DNA of 64,000 nt, from the NCBI GenBank assembly GCA_030762175.1, contig CM060834.1, forward strand, positions 33,230,501-33,294,500, given 5' to 3'. This stretch comes from Metallyticus violacea. Lineage: Eukaryota; Arthropoda; Insecta; Mantodea; Metallyticidae. Below, one piece after another: positions 23,611-38,600 of the stretch. Under the pieces are notes generated by a model that did not search any database, was not told where the DNA came from, and saw only the letters and a program-made list of their open reading frames with translations. Both the position numbers and the translations under genes were made by a program. Numbering within the stretch: position 1 is the first letter of the stretch; each line of letters opens with the position of its first letter.

Positions 23611-26600
23611 CTGAAATGTAAATAAATAATATAAATAAAAATGTAAAGCTCAGCCATGCAATATTTATAATTAACATAAAATCTGTGTCCCTCATATATA
23701 CATAAACTTATTAGAAAAGCATTATGTTGCAGTAATGTTGCCTAACACTACACAGAACACAAAGAGTACTGTATGCACTTGCTAATAGAATTCCATCACA
23801 TGCTTTACCTTCACAAATTTAAAACATATTTTCATCAAACATTGAACCATCCATATTTAATTCTGGAAATGTGCAACCGATATCTTTGATGATCAATTTA
23901 ATAGTATTTGCAAGTGCTAAAAATATAGATGTAAGAATGGTGACTTGTGAATTTTTCATCCAACCAATGCTTGATGGAAAATTGGCAGAATACCTAATCT
24001 TTCATGGGAACACTGAACTTCAATATGGCCATATAACCATTTTGTTGCTCAAATCATTGTGATGGCAAGCAAAATTTTATGTATGCTGCACTTCCCTTTA
24101 TTCTCCTCTGGATGTCAAAAGCACCTGATGCTCTTTGCCATCCCTCATTGGCTGGTAGGTACAGAACCACATATAAATCAGTTTGAAATGCTAATTGGAA
24201 CTTGTACAGTGAAGCAAATCATATAATTATTGTATGATGAGTCAAATTACACTCTCTTGTTGGCTCCAGTTACTTTTTTAAATTTAGTACACTTTTCACA
24301 GACAATCGTCTCCATCTTCAGTAAACAGTTAGCTGATAATGCAGATGATTATCTGTGAAACATGTACTAAATTTAAACAAGTAACTGGAGCCAATAAAAG
24401 TATGTAGTTTGACTCAATTATACAATTATATTTATTATAAATTAATAATTTATTCTTATACATTTAAAGAGCCTCAGGAATTTATTTGTTTTTATTTGCA
24501 CATAAAGTCTGATGCATGATAGCACTGATGCATCCAGAGTTTGCAACACATTATCGCAAACTTTTAAGGTTATTTCTAGGTTAATTATTTTGTTGTTCAT
24601 TTAGTTTATTTAAAGACGCTCTTTAATATCTCAGGTCATAAGCATCCCATTCTAATTAGGGTGTGAAACATAAGATAAATTTTGCTCAGAGGCCTTTTCT
24701 TTTAGGCTTGAGGGATTAATTGTTAAGCATCATCTAGACATGGGCATGTGTGACCTATTACTGCATTTGCTTGTTGCTCGATTTTACTCAAGGGAACAAG
24801 AAAGTCTTTAGTCTGTTCATTAGCAGGGTTTATTATTCTAAGCTATAACTTCATTAACATGCTTCTTGCATGATCCTGGAAACTACATTGTCTGTTATGT
24901 TGTGCTAGGTACTTATCAAGCCATATCTATGGTGCAAACAACTTTAGCCAATCAGAGAAAAGAACATGGAAAGATATTTCTTGTTGAATTAAAAGTAAAA
25001 CTACTAAAATCATGTCAACACATTAAAACTCTCTTGATGTTTCACATTAAAACTTTTTTAATAAGAGAGTTTAAATGTTCAATTAAAAATGAATGTAGGA
25101 ATCCACATAGTGAAACGATCATAATCTTGTTGAATTAAAAGTAAAATTTCTAAAATCATGTCAATATATTTAAACTCTCTTGATGTTTCACATTAAAACT
25201 TTTTTATTAAAAAGTAAGTTGGGACTAGTTTCATGAGTCACTTGCTCTTGTTTGTCAACCAATTGACAACTAACAGATCTCTTCAAGTAGGATGTATACT
25301 TGGCCAAGTGTGCTCTGCTGGTCTGTTGATGAACCTGTACAATATGTTGTCTGCTTCTGGTATATCAAAATTCATAAGTCTTATGAATTGACTTACAATC
25401 ATTTTTAAATTCATAAGTCTTATGGGGTGAAGATAGAGCAATAGCAGAATGAATGGCAGGAAAAACTGGAGAAAACCTGCCCAGATGCCACTTTGTACAC
25501 CATAAATTCCACTTACAGTTGCTGAGACTGAACCCAGGTTGTCTTGGTGGGAGGTGAGTTGTCTAACCATTTGCAATACCCAGCTGAGAAAAAAATTGAA
25601 TTGCATTCCTTTTATATTTCAGTAAACTCCAAGGAACAATACTGACCTGTACCTCTTCTGTTTCTTGTGGCACTATTTCCTCTGATGATTCTGCCTCCTT
25701 CTTTCGCTTCTTCTTCTTTTTCTTTTCCCTTTTGATGCTAGAAGAGGATATATCAAGGGAAGTATCGGCCTGCTCTACACCACTTGCAAAACTCTCACTC
25801 CTCTTACGCTGCAATGTTAAACAAAATGCTCCTGTGATATTTGGCATCTATCCCTAGCAAAAGTAAAGTACATATCATGCACATCCAATGTGTAACTCAA
25901 GTGCTAGCATGTATTTACTGCATTCTAATTAAATATCTCTTTTTAATTGTATTGTAGTTCCTTCTTCTCTAACCAAATTTTTATTATGCATCCCACTAGA
26001 AAATCATAAATCATCCTATTTCATAAAGATATTCTTTCTTTTTACCTGTGAAAGTAGTAAAAAAATCTCTAAAAAATTTAATTGTACTTGAACTGAGTTT
26101 CTACTGTAGATGCTCCTAACTGGAAAAGGCTCCTGTTCATTATAGCAGCAAGGAAATAAAGGTATTAGCCATAGTAAACATCGTGTTGTAATAACACTTT
26201 TAATGGCTTATTATAGTCTTTATGAAATATTAGGATCAACATATGCTTGCTGCAGGGGATATTTTGAAAGCAGCCTAAGAAAGGTTTTGTACCTTAAACC
26301 AAACTAAAAGGACTTTAGCACAAAAACCCTAAATTCCAGCTGGACACTTTTCCCCAACTATGAATTTTCTATTTCATAATGTTAATTACTGTATGTACAA
26401 ATAACACCTTTTTATAATAGAGAGAAAATGGCTTTTTTTTAAAGGTTTTTCTTCCTTCTTTACTTACTTTTTTAAAATTCTGAGCTTATTTTACTATAAA
26501 CAGAACTCTTACCTTCTTTGACGTTTCTTCTTCATTTTCTGCTTCTACTCTTTCTTGTTTCACTCTTACAGGTTGCTCAATGCTTACTGCTGCTGTCTGG

Positions 26601-29600
26601 CTGCAAATGAGAAACAGTGAAAATAAAATTTCAAAAAGGTACTTCTAACTCTATTTTCTGGCGCAATATGGAGAAAAAGAAACACTAATATGCTGCCATT
26701 ATATATATGTGTCTGTATATGTAAGTACGTGTATGTACATTTGATTACAGAAACTGGGTCATAAATCCTCCTTGAAGCAATATTCTCTTGAAAAAAGAAT
26801 TACAAAACCCACGATGTTTCCCATAACTGGCATGTTTATTTTTCCTTCCTTTATAGTTTGTTATTTCAAGGGAAAGATACAGTAAAACTTGATGCTACAC
26901 TCTCTAATTTTATGTTTTTCAGCATTTTATGCCAAAAATTTAAAATCTCAACTCAATGACCATAATAACAAATGAACTTGTTCATTTCTTGTGTATGGCA
27001 TAACTTGAACAGAACTAAAGACAGCATTAAAATATTAAACATGTATTCTGAACATCAGTGAATGCATCAGATGTTTTGCATCTGATGGTTTCTGGCAATT
27101 GCTCATTTTTTTGCCTTAATATGTTTATTTGTATGTACTACTATGCTAAGTGTTAACCAATATCAATTGCCAATGGACATTGAGACAATAAATGCAATCG
27201 TTTAATGATAGTGCTAAGCCTGGATTCATCATACTTAAAGTTACCTCATATTACTTTTTCAGAGTGAAGATAAACTCTTCAGAAAACATATCCAACAACT
27301 TAATCCAAGATAGATCTGAATTTCCAGTTTTTTACTGTTTTGGGCCATTTATGTTTCTGTGAGGTAAGTTAAAATGTATGTAGTGCATCCTAATTATCTT
27401 ACAACACTAGAAGAGAATATTCAATATTCAGCAGGCCACATTCACCATTTAACAAATCAAGTCCAAAACCTTTTAAAAGGATTAGAACATTTATATTTAA
27501 ACACTAACACTTTGAAAGTCTTCTGTAATTTTATGAATATTTTCAACCCGTAAGTTCCACTTTATTTTCTTTGCAAGTGGTGCATCATATTTTTATACAC
27601 AAGTACCAATTGCAAAATTATTGCTGGATGTAGCTGCTTTAAGTATACCATAGTTTACATGTATGAATCTAAAATTTTGTACCTGTAATCCAGCCAATCT
27701 TGAGGTGTGTTTTCATTTGGTCTTCCATATTTGTCTAGCAATCCTTCTTTAATCAATTTTTTTTTCATGCTGGCCTGTAACAAAAAACAAAACATAGTTT
27801 CACATTTCAAAATTTAGATATTCTGCTTTTAAGTATGCATAATTTTTTAAAGAAATGGGAGTCATTAATGAAGAGCTGTATATTATTATAATTCTTGAAA
27901 AGTACTTGAAGGACTTTTACTCAGACACTGCAAGACTAAGTTCTAATCAAATGTCCACTTGGCTGATTGATGGTTAACCCTAAATGACTTGTAAAAGCAC
28001 ATGCATTAATAAAAATAGTATTAATGACAATAAGAGTGAAAAATTTGTATATAACCATTTAATCACAGATGACAATAAATACACTTCACCTCGTGCTACG
28101 CTGGGATCAGTTAATTTGTTCATTGATAAATTGGAAAAAGCTGCACTGCATACTACTGCACATTTAGAAAGAGAACAGCTGCAGTAAAATAGATCTCTAA
28201 TTAGATAAAGCAGATATATTTTATCTATTTCTCATGTTATGGTGACTGCCAAGACTTTTAATGTAAATTCTGGTGCTTATGAACATTAATTTGTATTGTG
28301 TTCTATGACCTGGAGACTAAATGCAATAAACTATCTAATATCCTTTAAACTGAGAAAAACCTTTGAACAAAATTATGAACCAAGTAGCTTTTATCTATAG
28401 CATGGCACTATAGCTTGACAGTTGACATTTCTGTTTCAAGTTGGTTCCTCTGGTTATTAACAAATGAAAAGAACTACATACATATATTTCTAAACAAATA
28501 AGACAATCTTTTTGCTCAAAAGTAAGCAAGAAGAGTGGAAGGATTACAGTGTCATCATACAATTTTTCAAGAAGCCTAGTGTTTTCTTACTGTATCACAT
28601 CCTATTTCAACACAGCTCTCTTCAAAATGTTGCATTCCAGTCTTACAAATAATTCCTTTCTTGGGATTAGTGAGCCAACAAAAAATCATGGAAAGCAGCT
28701 CAATCACAAAGCAAAATTATATGTAGAAAAGGAATATCATTAAATACTTAGGGTATGATGATAGTAAAAATGACCATTTTTATGAAAATAAATACAAAAT
28801 TTACCTTTATTGAGATGGAGATGTTTTTCTGTGAATTTGTAGCAAACTTTAGAAATAAATATATTTGACAACAGGGTTAGTAATGAAGATAATCTGTTGG
28901 AAGAATTAGGTGATGAAAGTTTTGGACAGAGAAGGCATTAGATCTCTATCTCCAAAAACTGGGTGAAAAGATATTTTAAAAATAAATGGATAAGAACAGT
29001 AATTTGTACATTATAAATAACAAAAAAAGTATATTAATAGTTAAAGTTATTTGAAAAGTATTGTTGTTGCTATAAAAATAAAGAAACGGTTCTCATTACA
29101 ATAATTAACATACAACATAGCCTACCTTTGGTCCAACACCCCATTTTCTTGGATATGTATCACGCTCCATGATGACCCGTTTTAACTTGGCAGCAACTCC
29201 ATGATCACAAGAAGCAATTGTTGCAGTGGTCATAAGAGCAATTGCTGAAATGCACAAATAGAAATATTATCATAAAAATTTTATTTAACATTCTTTCTCA
29301 TTTTGCAACTTATACTTTCTCTTCTAAGTAACATCACTTCTATAACAGATAAGAGAACAATATCTGTTGTTATGTTCTTTTAGTACATGGAAATTAATTG
29401 CTAATGTTGATTAGTTTTCCAGACAGAAAATCAATTTATCATGACAAAATACAAGCATTTATTTTAAAATAATTTATTAATAACTTAATTCCTACAAATT
29501 GCATGAATTTGTTTTTAAAATATTAATTATATTAATTACAAATGTTACTGTTAAGGAACTGCCAATACGAATTTGTTTGTTTTATCTATATAGGGCTGGT

Positions 29601-32600
29601 ATAAGTATTGCTAGTCTTCTCAAGTTTTTTTTTTTTCTTTCCTTACTGCTACTGTTGCACCAGTGCAAAAACAAATATAAGTAAACCACCTTTGTAAGGC
29701 TAACTAGAAACCTGGGTTAACACTTTCCCTAAGACTAAGGCCTATGCTTGCAGTGGCGCCACAACCACTGATGATGAGTAACAGGCTATGCTCACAGTGA
29801 CAAAAAATTTGTTGCTTATATATGGTAAGCTATACATGCACTTTGTCTGCTCTGTTGAGTAGCTAGACATTTTAATTAGCATAGAAATTCACTACATTGC
29901 AGAGTCACCCAATTGTAGAAGAGGAAAAAAAATTCTGTGAAGCTGCATTACTCTTGAATAAAAGAATGAATTTTATTTCAGCAACTAACATTACAATTAA
30001 ATTTACATTTTTCCTTCCTTCCTTTGTAGCTAGTTTCATAATTTCATAAATTACATCAACTAAGAAATTATACATTTTCAATACATTGTCATTTAATTTT
30101 ACTTATTTAACTAATTATTGAACCCTTGTTTTTGGCTCATCAGCAGTTTCCTACTGGAATATTCAGAAGACATGAGTTCAGCTGTTCTATTGAAATTGAA
30201 ATTTATTGCAAATATATCCCAAAGATTACATAACATACATTATACTATTAATAAATTTAACATCCATCTATATCATGCCTCAATACACAAAACCCCCAGC
30301 TTATCTGCAATAATGAGACCCCCCACTTTTTATACTTTCCTTGTTAGCAATTTTATCAATCATACCCCAATTCTCTCATCTTTCTTAATTATTCTAATCC
30401 ATTTCTCCCTTACTTTTCCTCAAGATTCTATATCATTTTATTTCTTTTTGTCCCCCTTAGGTCAACATTTCATGTTCTATACTTTCTGTAATTTATTCCA
30501 TTTTGCTTCTCATACATCATCCCTCCATCTCTTTACTCTTTCACACTCTAATAACTTCCCTCGTAAACCCAAGATTGCGGGTTCAATCCCGGCCAGGGTC
30601 AATGGATTTTTTGGGCATAAAAAATATGGCTTCCTTCTGAAGGGAAGTAAAGCCGTGGATCCCATGTCATAGATTTATGGCACAAAAAAGAATCTGAATT
30701 GAATGGGACTGTGATGACCTGAGATGTTAAACAGCATCCATTAAAAAGAAATCACTTCTAATAAACAATGTATTTATCTTAGATCTGTCACTTCTATGAC
30801 TGAAAAATAGCATCATTTAGAAGGGTCTCTTGGAGAAAGAAATGTTAAATGTTTTATTTAATGGTTTTGGCTCAGAAGGAAAACAATGAAGATCTAGTCT
30901 TAGTCTTCATACTTGGTACTTCCCAGTTTCAATTCATACTTGGATCAGTCTCCTAGCTAAGGTTTCTTAGAGGTTTTCCCTCAGGTGTAGAAGTGAATGA
31001 CTAGAAAACTTGAGCCACAAAGTTGCTTGAGCTCATTCAGTCAAATTATTATGTATCATTCCCCTGGTAGCTATCCTTGGAATAATGTAGCTGTGCCTTT
31101 CATGCATCCCTTTCTCAGATGTACGCTACACTCTCACCAGACTAGGGAAGCATCCCACAAGTTCAATTTGATAGTGGTGGCATTGGAAAAAAAAATATTT
31201 TGATCTTGATGATGATACTGAAGATAATTATAATGTATCAATGAAATATTTGCTTTATAATAGTGTGAAATCTGTAAAATTTGTATTTCAGCCATGATAA
31301 GTATAAATACAGTGAAATGTTTAAATTTTTCTTCCACAAAATAACTACAGAAACACATTTTGGGATATTATAATTTATGAGAAACAGCTCTCTTTCAAAC
31401 CTGTTATGCAACCATTTCATTCCAATCTTTTTTTTTTTTTATTAATTTATTTAAGGACGCTCTTTAACAGCTCAGGTCATCAGCGTCCCATTCAACTCAG
31501 GGCGTGAAACGGCCGACAAATTTTGCTCAGAGGCCTCTCTTTCAGGCTTGAGGTTCTTTTTCGTGCCACAAATGTACGACACGGGACCCACGGCTTTACT
31601 TCCCTTCCGAAGGAAGCCATACTTAGGATTTTTACGCCCGAAAAAATCCATCGGTCCTGGCCGGGTTCGAACTCATTCCAATCTGCTGCACTTAAACATA
31701 ACACTGCAACTTTGTTGTTCCCAAACTATGTATATATTATTTAAATATAATTGCAATTACAAGTGTGACTTTCTCTTATTGTTTTATCCTTTTATAATTA
31801 TTATATATACATGCACACACATGTGTATGTGCGCGCAAATACAAAACTTACCAAGTGCTACAGCTTCACCTTTAGATGTGACTATCACAATTTCTTCATT
31901 TATTTCAATTCCTGCTTCATATCGTAAAATCCCTGGAAGCATGACTTTTGCGCCATAGCACACAGCATTTACCTGCACAAAAATAGAGGACACAAACATA
32001 TGAATAAATGAATTTTATTTTCTTCCAATACCTTATTAACATTTAGATATAATATTTTTAGCATATGAGTAAAATCAATTTCATGCAGTTTTAACAAACA
32101 AGTAAACATGTTAAAATCAAAGTAAACAATTTACATTTCCATATTCTCATATATGTAAACTTACTACTATTAAAACCTTTAAATTTCATACTTACAAACC
32201 CTAAATTTATGGACTTGTGTTACTTACATACCCCATTACAATTAACACCAGGTTGTGTATGTAATGGGGATATACCTATATTCACTTCTAAATACTGTCA
32301 TTATCAAAATTATTATTTCTATTTGTCTAGCCCCCCTTCCATATTTTTGTCTTGCCTTCCAGACATATTTTATATTTTCATCTGATTTTAAATTCTTCTG
32401 CCTCTTATTTCATTAGGTACGGTTTCTCACTTATGTAACAGGAACTGTCCCCTTTGAAACTTGGTTTGTTTACATTTTAAATGCAATACCAAGTAATTTG
32501 CTTCTTCACACATGGGACCTATCTCTTAATATACCTATTTCTTATCCTACTTAAACATAATATTACTCTTGTTATAAACCATGCCAAACCTTCCCTCCCT

Positions 32601-35600
32601 TGCTCCCTTATTGCAGGTTTCAATGTGTTTTTCTCTTTCCTAATCATTTTTCACACAAATATATAAAATGTATTATTTATATACCTATATACTTAAATAT
32701 TATTTCCTTCCATTTAACCCTTGAACTTTATTTTATATCTTTGCCTTAAAGACTAGAGCAGTCAACAAGAATGTTAATTGCAAATTAATCAATAATTTTG
32801 CACTTTTTTCAGCCTTTCATTGGTATTTTTATACCTTCATTCTATTTTGTACGACTTGCATTTAAAAACAAAGAACACATTTTGTATTTACAATAATAAA
32901 ATATGAATTTATGTACACAAAATTAGCCTAAATAATTCAAAGTTAAAGTATAATTTAAAAAGTTAATAAGCTGTTTGGAGAAATAAAAAAAAAATGCAAC
33001 ATCAAACTAAATTCCATAATGTTTCCCTTGTCAACCAACAGAAACAGAGATAAAAAAAACTCACAACTGCTTATTTCAAAGCAAAATATAAAATATCAAG
33101 ACTCAAGAGGAGGAGGAGGAGGAGGAGGAGGAGGAGGAGGAGGAGGAGGAGGAGGAGGAGAAGAAGTTCTAATAGGTGGAACAAAACTAGTGGAATTTGA
33201 GTGAATTCCTTATAAATAATATGTTACCTCTTTAATATATTCTTTTAGTCATTTTTAAGTGTGATTTATTATCACAAATATGAAATTTGTATGAAGAAAA
33301 AAATAATCACTGAAGTTTGAATTGAGAACTCCATTTCATATTTTAAAAACTATTCTATTTAGTTTTTATTCACTTTTTCATAACACTATTTTGTGCCTAC
33401 AATTACAGTTTTAAATAAGGTATTTTTTTTCATTTTATAATATATTGGGGAAATAGCAATAAAATTATGCTGATTACTTACAGCACTGTCCTTAATGATG
33501 ATTCGTTTATGTGAAATTAGAAGCCCCTCTAAGGGCCTAATAACTCTTCGAAGATAAGTTTCATCTTTGTGATTGTCATACATCCACTGTGCATCCATCA
33601 CATCATGCAATGTTACCAAACCATCATTCTCTGACTGAATCCCTGCAACACACATATTTAAGTACATCTTTTATTGTATTCTAGCTTGCAGCAATTAACA
33701 AGATGCTATGTGCCAAGCATACAGTCACCAACCATTTCTATGTGCTACAATAAATAGGCTATAACAGTGTATGGTTTGGCAACCAAATAGAGATGCTAGC
33801 TTGCATAATACAATTACTGCCAATAAAATAATTAATAGATGAATTTTTAAAGCTTAATTAAGCAATTTCATTTTAGGAAAAATGTATCATAATGTGTAAT
33901 TTTTTGTAGCTTTTAAAAAATTGTAGCTTATTAAACAATCAAAACAGTTGTCTGAATAGTTGCCAAAGTCAGAATGGGAACATTTTTAGAGCAGTTAAAA
34001 TCTTTGAATATGCATGCCTGAAAGCTAAAAAAATAAAATAAAAAGCTGATGTTGTATTGGCATAAAAGCAAGAGCAGCATTTCCATCCTTCAAGATAGGC
34101 AAGCAAAAATAATCCAAAAGAGGTACTTAAAAGGATGGCACAAATAGTTCTACCAATGCAGAACACAGAACACAAATTTTCGAATAACACCAGTACATTA
34201 CTGTAATTTTTTTTATTTTGGGAAAAGTACCTATTCTAAAGATGATCCTATCAAAGATAGAGAGCTGTATGAGGTATATTCTGAAGTTTCCAGCCCGACC
34301 AAGCTGCAGGTCAATAATCAAAAACTTTATGCATGGAAAATAGCCTTATTTTTGCTTGTATTTACTCAATAATTCTGCGATGCTCACATCTGAGTATCTA
34401 GGAGAAAGCCATATGAGCAACTAGAGATGTGTGAAATTTGAGTAGTGTGCAATACAATTGATTGTTACTCCAGCAGAAATTAAAAGCCACTTAGAAGGAG
34501 TTTATGATGATGCTCCCCTTCATATTCAATGCTTTAGAGAGAGAGAGAGAGAGAAACTAAACAGTTCTGATTAGGATAAGAAAACAGTGAAGATGAATTA
34601 TGTGAAGGCCAACCAATAATGGTGATGACACCAGATTCAGACACTCTTTTTGAAGAGAAGGTGCTGAGTGACAGGAAACTCCAAGATTCGGCCTTTCAAA
34701 AACAGTTGTCTTTAGGATCTGCATAAACATCTGTATATAAAAAAAGGTCGGTACAAAATGAATGCTGTAACTTCTCCCAGCAGTTCAAAGCAATATTGAA
34801 TAGAGTGTTCTGAAACGTTCTTGACCTGTGTCAAACAAACAAAAAGCAAGATCTGCAATCAATTATGATGCAACAAAACTATGGTCCTCTAATATGATCT
34901 ACTGTCAAAAAAAGTAGCTCCATAAAGTGGCATAAGTCAGTGAGGTGCCACCAAGGCCATTATCATCTTGAAGAAAAAGAGCATGGCCACAAGTTTCTGG
35001 AATGTCAGAGGGTTTCTATTAGTTGATTTCAGAGAGAGAGAAAAACACCAGAAAGAAAAGTGATGGGTATGCTGAGTCATGATGTTCTTTCTGCACAACA
35101 ATGCACCAGTACACACTGCCCAGATTGCGAAGGATGCTGACAAGATCCATGTATTCAGTGAATTAGGTCATCTGCCCTACAGCCCAGATCACAATTGAAA
35201 TAAGATCTACAAGGAATAAAATTCAATTATGACAATGAAGTGTAGAAAGTCATTTTAAAATATTTTCAGGGAAAAACTCAAGATTGGCATAGAAATACTA
35301 ATTAATGACTTGTAAAGTGCATTGAAATAAATGGAGATTATGTTGAAAAGTGACAATTCTTTTCTTTATCTGGCCTCTAAAGGTAAGTTAGGCAGGAAAT
35401 TTATGGAACTCGTGTAAGGCATGGGTGGCATTTAAAATTAAAAAAAGAAACACAAACTATCTCCACCAGCGCTTTATTTCATGAAAGTATAGAGTAATAC
35501 TTGACGAGTGTATTACTACAAGTCCTTGTAAAGTATTAGTAAAACATTACAAGTGACATCATATTAGGACTAGATGGAGCAACAACTGTTTGCCACATTT

Positions 35601-38600
35601 TGAATTAGGTTATGTATTATAACCTTGAATTAGGTTATGTCAATTCCTTTGTAATAAAGTTGTATATTTTAATATACAGTGTTAAATGGGTCTTATTTTT
35701 CCTAGAAATAATGATAATTTAAATATTTTATTATGCATTTATCAATATTCAAGTGTAATAATTCACTTTGAGGTGATGACCACCACGGGTGGCCAAGATC
35801 GTTAAGGTGCAGACTCATAAGCAGGAGGTCTGGGGTTCAAATCCAGGCAGGACTGTCCTCCCTGACTGAGGTTTTTTTCCAGGTTTCCTCAGTCCTCATA
35901 AATGGCAAATCAAGAGGAGGTACCCTAAACTTAGGCCTGAACATTCCCTTCCTTAAAAAATCCTTCCCCAATATATCATTTCATCTCACGTATCATCAAT
36001 GTCCACCATCTGTGATGCCTCATTAGTAAAAATGGGCATTAAACACTATTTGGGGGGGGGGCAAAAAACTTTGAGGTGATGATTGCTTATGGATACATAG
36101 CAGCATCAAATTGTCAAGAGATGGCAGAAGAATTCCTGTTTGTGTTCAGTCTATTATTTTATTAATTCATTTGATCATATATATTTATATAAATTTTTTA
36201 TACTGTTTGGCAATCATATTTTCATTATAAGAAAAAAAAGATAAATTGGTGTCAAAAGATTTTATTTTAAAAGGGAATAAGAAATGGAAATAACTTTAAA
36301 AATGTGCATTTGAAACAGCAAAGGTCAATATAAATCATAAACTGCACTTTAATTGCACTTAGTCTAACTTTTACATTATACTTTAATACTGTATTCATTC
36401 TTTATACATATTCCTACTCTCATATCATCCCTGTCGGTCCTGGTGGTGTAGTGGTTACCATACTTGCCTCCTACACCCAAGAACATGGGTTGGAACCCGG
36501 CCAGGACCGATGGATTTTTCGGGCGTAAAAATCCTAAGTATGGCTTCCTTCGGAAGGGAGGTAAAGCCGTGGGTCCCATGTCATACATTTACAGCACGGA
36601 AAAGAACCTCAAGCCTGAAAGAGAGGCCTCTGAGCAAAATTTGTCGCCGTTTCACGCACTGAGTTAAATGGGACGCTGATGACCTGAGATATTAAAGAGC
36701 GTCCATAAATAAATCAATCAAAAAACAAATCATATCATCCCTTTCCCAATGCTTCCCACATTTAGGTCAACTAATTCCAAAAATTATTAAAATATTATTA
36801 AAGCTTGTACTAGTATTTGTAGTTACCAATATTCCCGCACTTGTGGAGAAATTTATACAAGTTATTAGTACTAACACTATTAAGAAAAAAATCATTGGCG
36901 CACTTGTTAAGTATGGAGTTGTAAAGTAAAAATGTAGCAGAAACCTTTGTAGAACAGAATTCTACTAATAACTACAAGTTACAGGTCCATACCATACTTT
37001 TGTAAAATTACTTTCAATAGAGTTGTAGAAAATTGCAAAATTACTGAAGATTTACAATTACTCAAAATTTAAGAATCAATAAGTGCTTATGAACAATTTA
37101 AATGTTTAGATTATTTTCTCCTGCTTTTCCATGGCTTCCATTTTCTCAGTGGTAGATATTCTTTGCTATAGTAAAGTGGAGATCAAAGCTTGAAAATATT
37201 ACAGAAAAAAATGCTATATGTAAATAAAATTGATAAAAAAATTTTGCATTTATGTTTTAAAAAGTGTGATTACTTTGAATACATTCTTTTATTATTGCGG
37301 TCACATATCTATTAAAACAAACAAGTACCACAAAAACAGTTTTGTCTTGATTCATAACAGCTTTACTAATCTAAAAAATTATCTTGCTTAAGAAGATAAG
37401 GATTTCAAATTTTTACTGATATTTCTTCCTCCATTTATTAAAATTTTTAAAATATTGTAAAAACTCAAAAATTCATATGGAACTAACACAGTGAAGCTCA
37501 CATGAATTAAATCTGTCATCTAACACTCTTCATGCTTCACTAACCTTAAAAATATCCAGAACCAGTTGCAAAGATGTGTTATCTCCATCTTCGGCCATGA
37601 ACGAAGACGTAGAGTGTTAGACGACAGATTTAATTCTTCCTCCATGTTTCATGTACCTATATAATGTTCTGTTAAGCAGGCTGGCAACAAAACACAGTGT
37701 ATCATGCATGTTAAATTTTGAGTCTATTAGTTTATATATAAATTACTATACTTTATTAAATAACACACACAATACCCAAAAATAACCACATGATTTCTTT
37801 AGTAATAGTTTTGCAATTCAAATAATAAGAGAAAAATAGCTATATAAGGTGTACACTAGCTTTAATAATTGAGCTACTAAACCATTTCATTTGATCACAA
37901 ATGGCAGCAACACAGGTTCATCAGCCATAACTGTTGCACATTTACTGTTTTATTTTTTCTGAGATAAAATATGCTAGAAATGGCACTCTCTTAATTCAAA
38001 TACACAAGGAATAGTGCATGCATTTGAACAATGGGGGTTTACTAGCAAGGGTCATTTTAAATACTGAACCTGATCTGTTTCTTCTGAGTTCTATCATTTG
38101 CCCTCCAACACCCAATAGCAGACCAAGATGAACACACAAAGTTCGTACATATGTTCCTGCCTCACAACTGAGCCAGAATAACCCTGCAAATAAAGACAGC
38201 ATTGTATTTCACACTTAGAGATATTAATTCAACTTTTCTTGAACTACTGCACAGTTCAGATCACATATGTTGCATTCTTGAAAACAAAAGCTATAATTAT
38301 ATTTCCATTAACTTGAAATAATGTAATAAAATGAATTGTCAGAGGACATCTATATTGTTAGCAAATATAATTTTGGATCTTACCAATATTTCTTTCTTGA
38401 TCAAATTCCAGTAGCTTACTATCATACACAGTTCGTATTCGTAATTGTCTTTTTACTGCAGAGATAACTGGAGGACGTTGGAAAAGAGCGCCCTTTAATC
38501 TTGCCAGGGTTTCTGAAACCTGAAAAATAAAACACTTCATAAAATTTAAACTTATCCTATTACTTTACAGGATTCTAAGGATAGTAGGAATATTTACCTT

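Noticed and set aside
25283..25606. 107-residue minus-strand frame in dyskerin intron 12
   Set aside because: It spans a probable tRNA-derived SINE and has no domain; the exon 12 donor GTCAGT with a lysine-rich terminal exon explains the gene better.
30118..30672. 184-residue plus-strand open frame, longest in the window
   Set aside because: It is the antisense of a LINE 3' end, reads into a SINE, and has a biased Ser/Phe/His composition with no domain.
33019..33204. Glycine-rich 61-residue frame
   Set aside because: Produced by a (GGA)n microsatellite in an intron.
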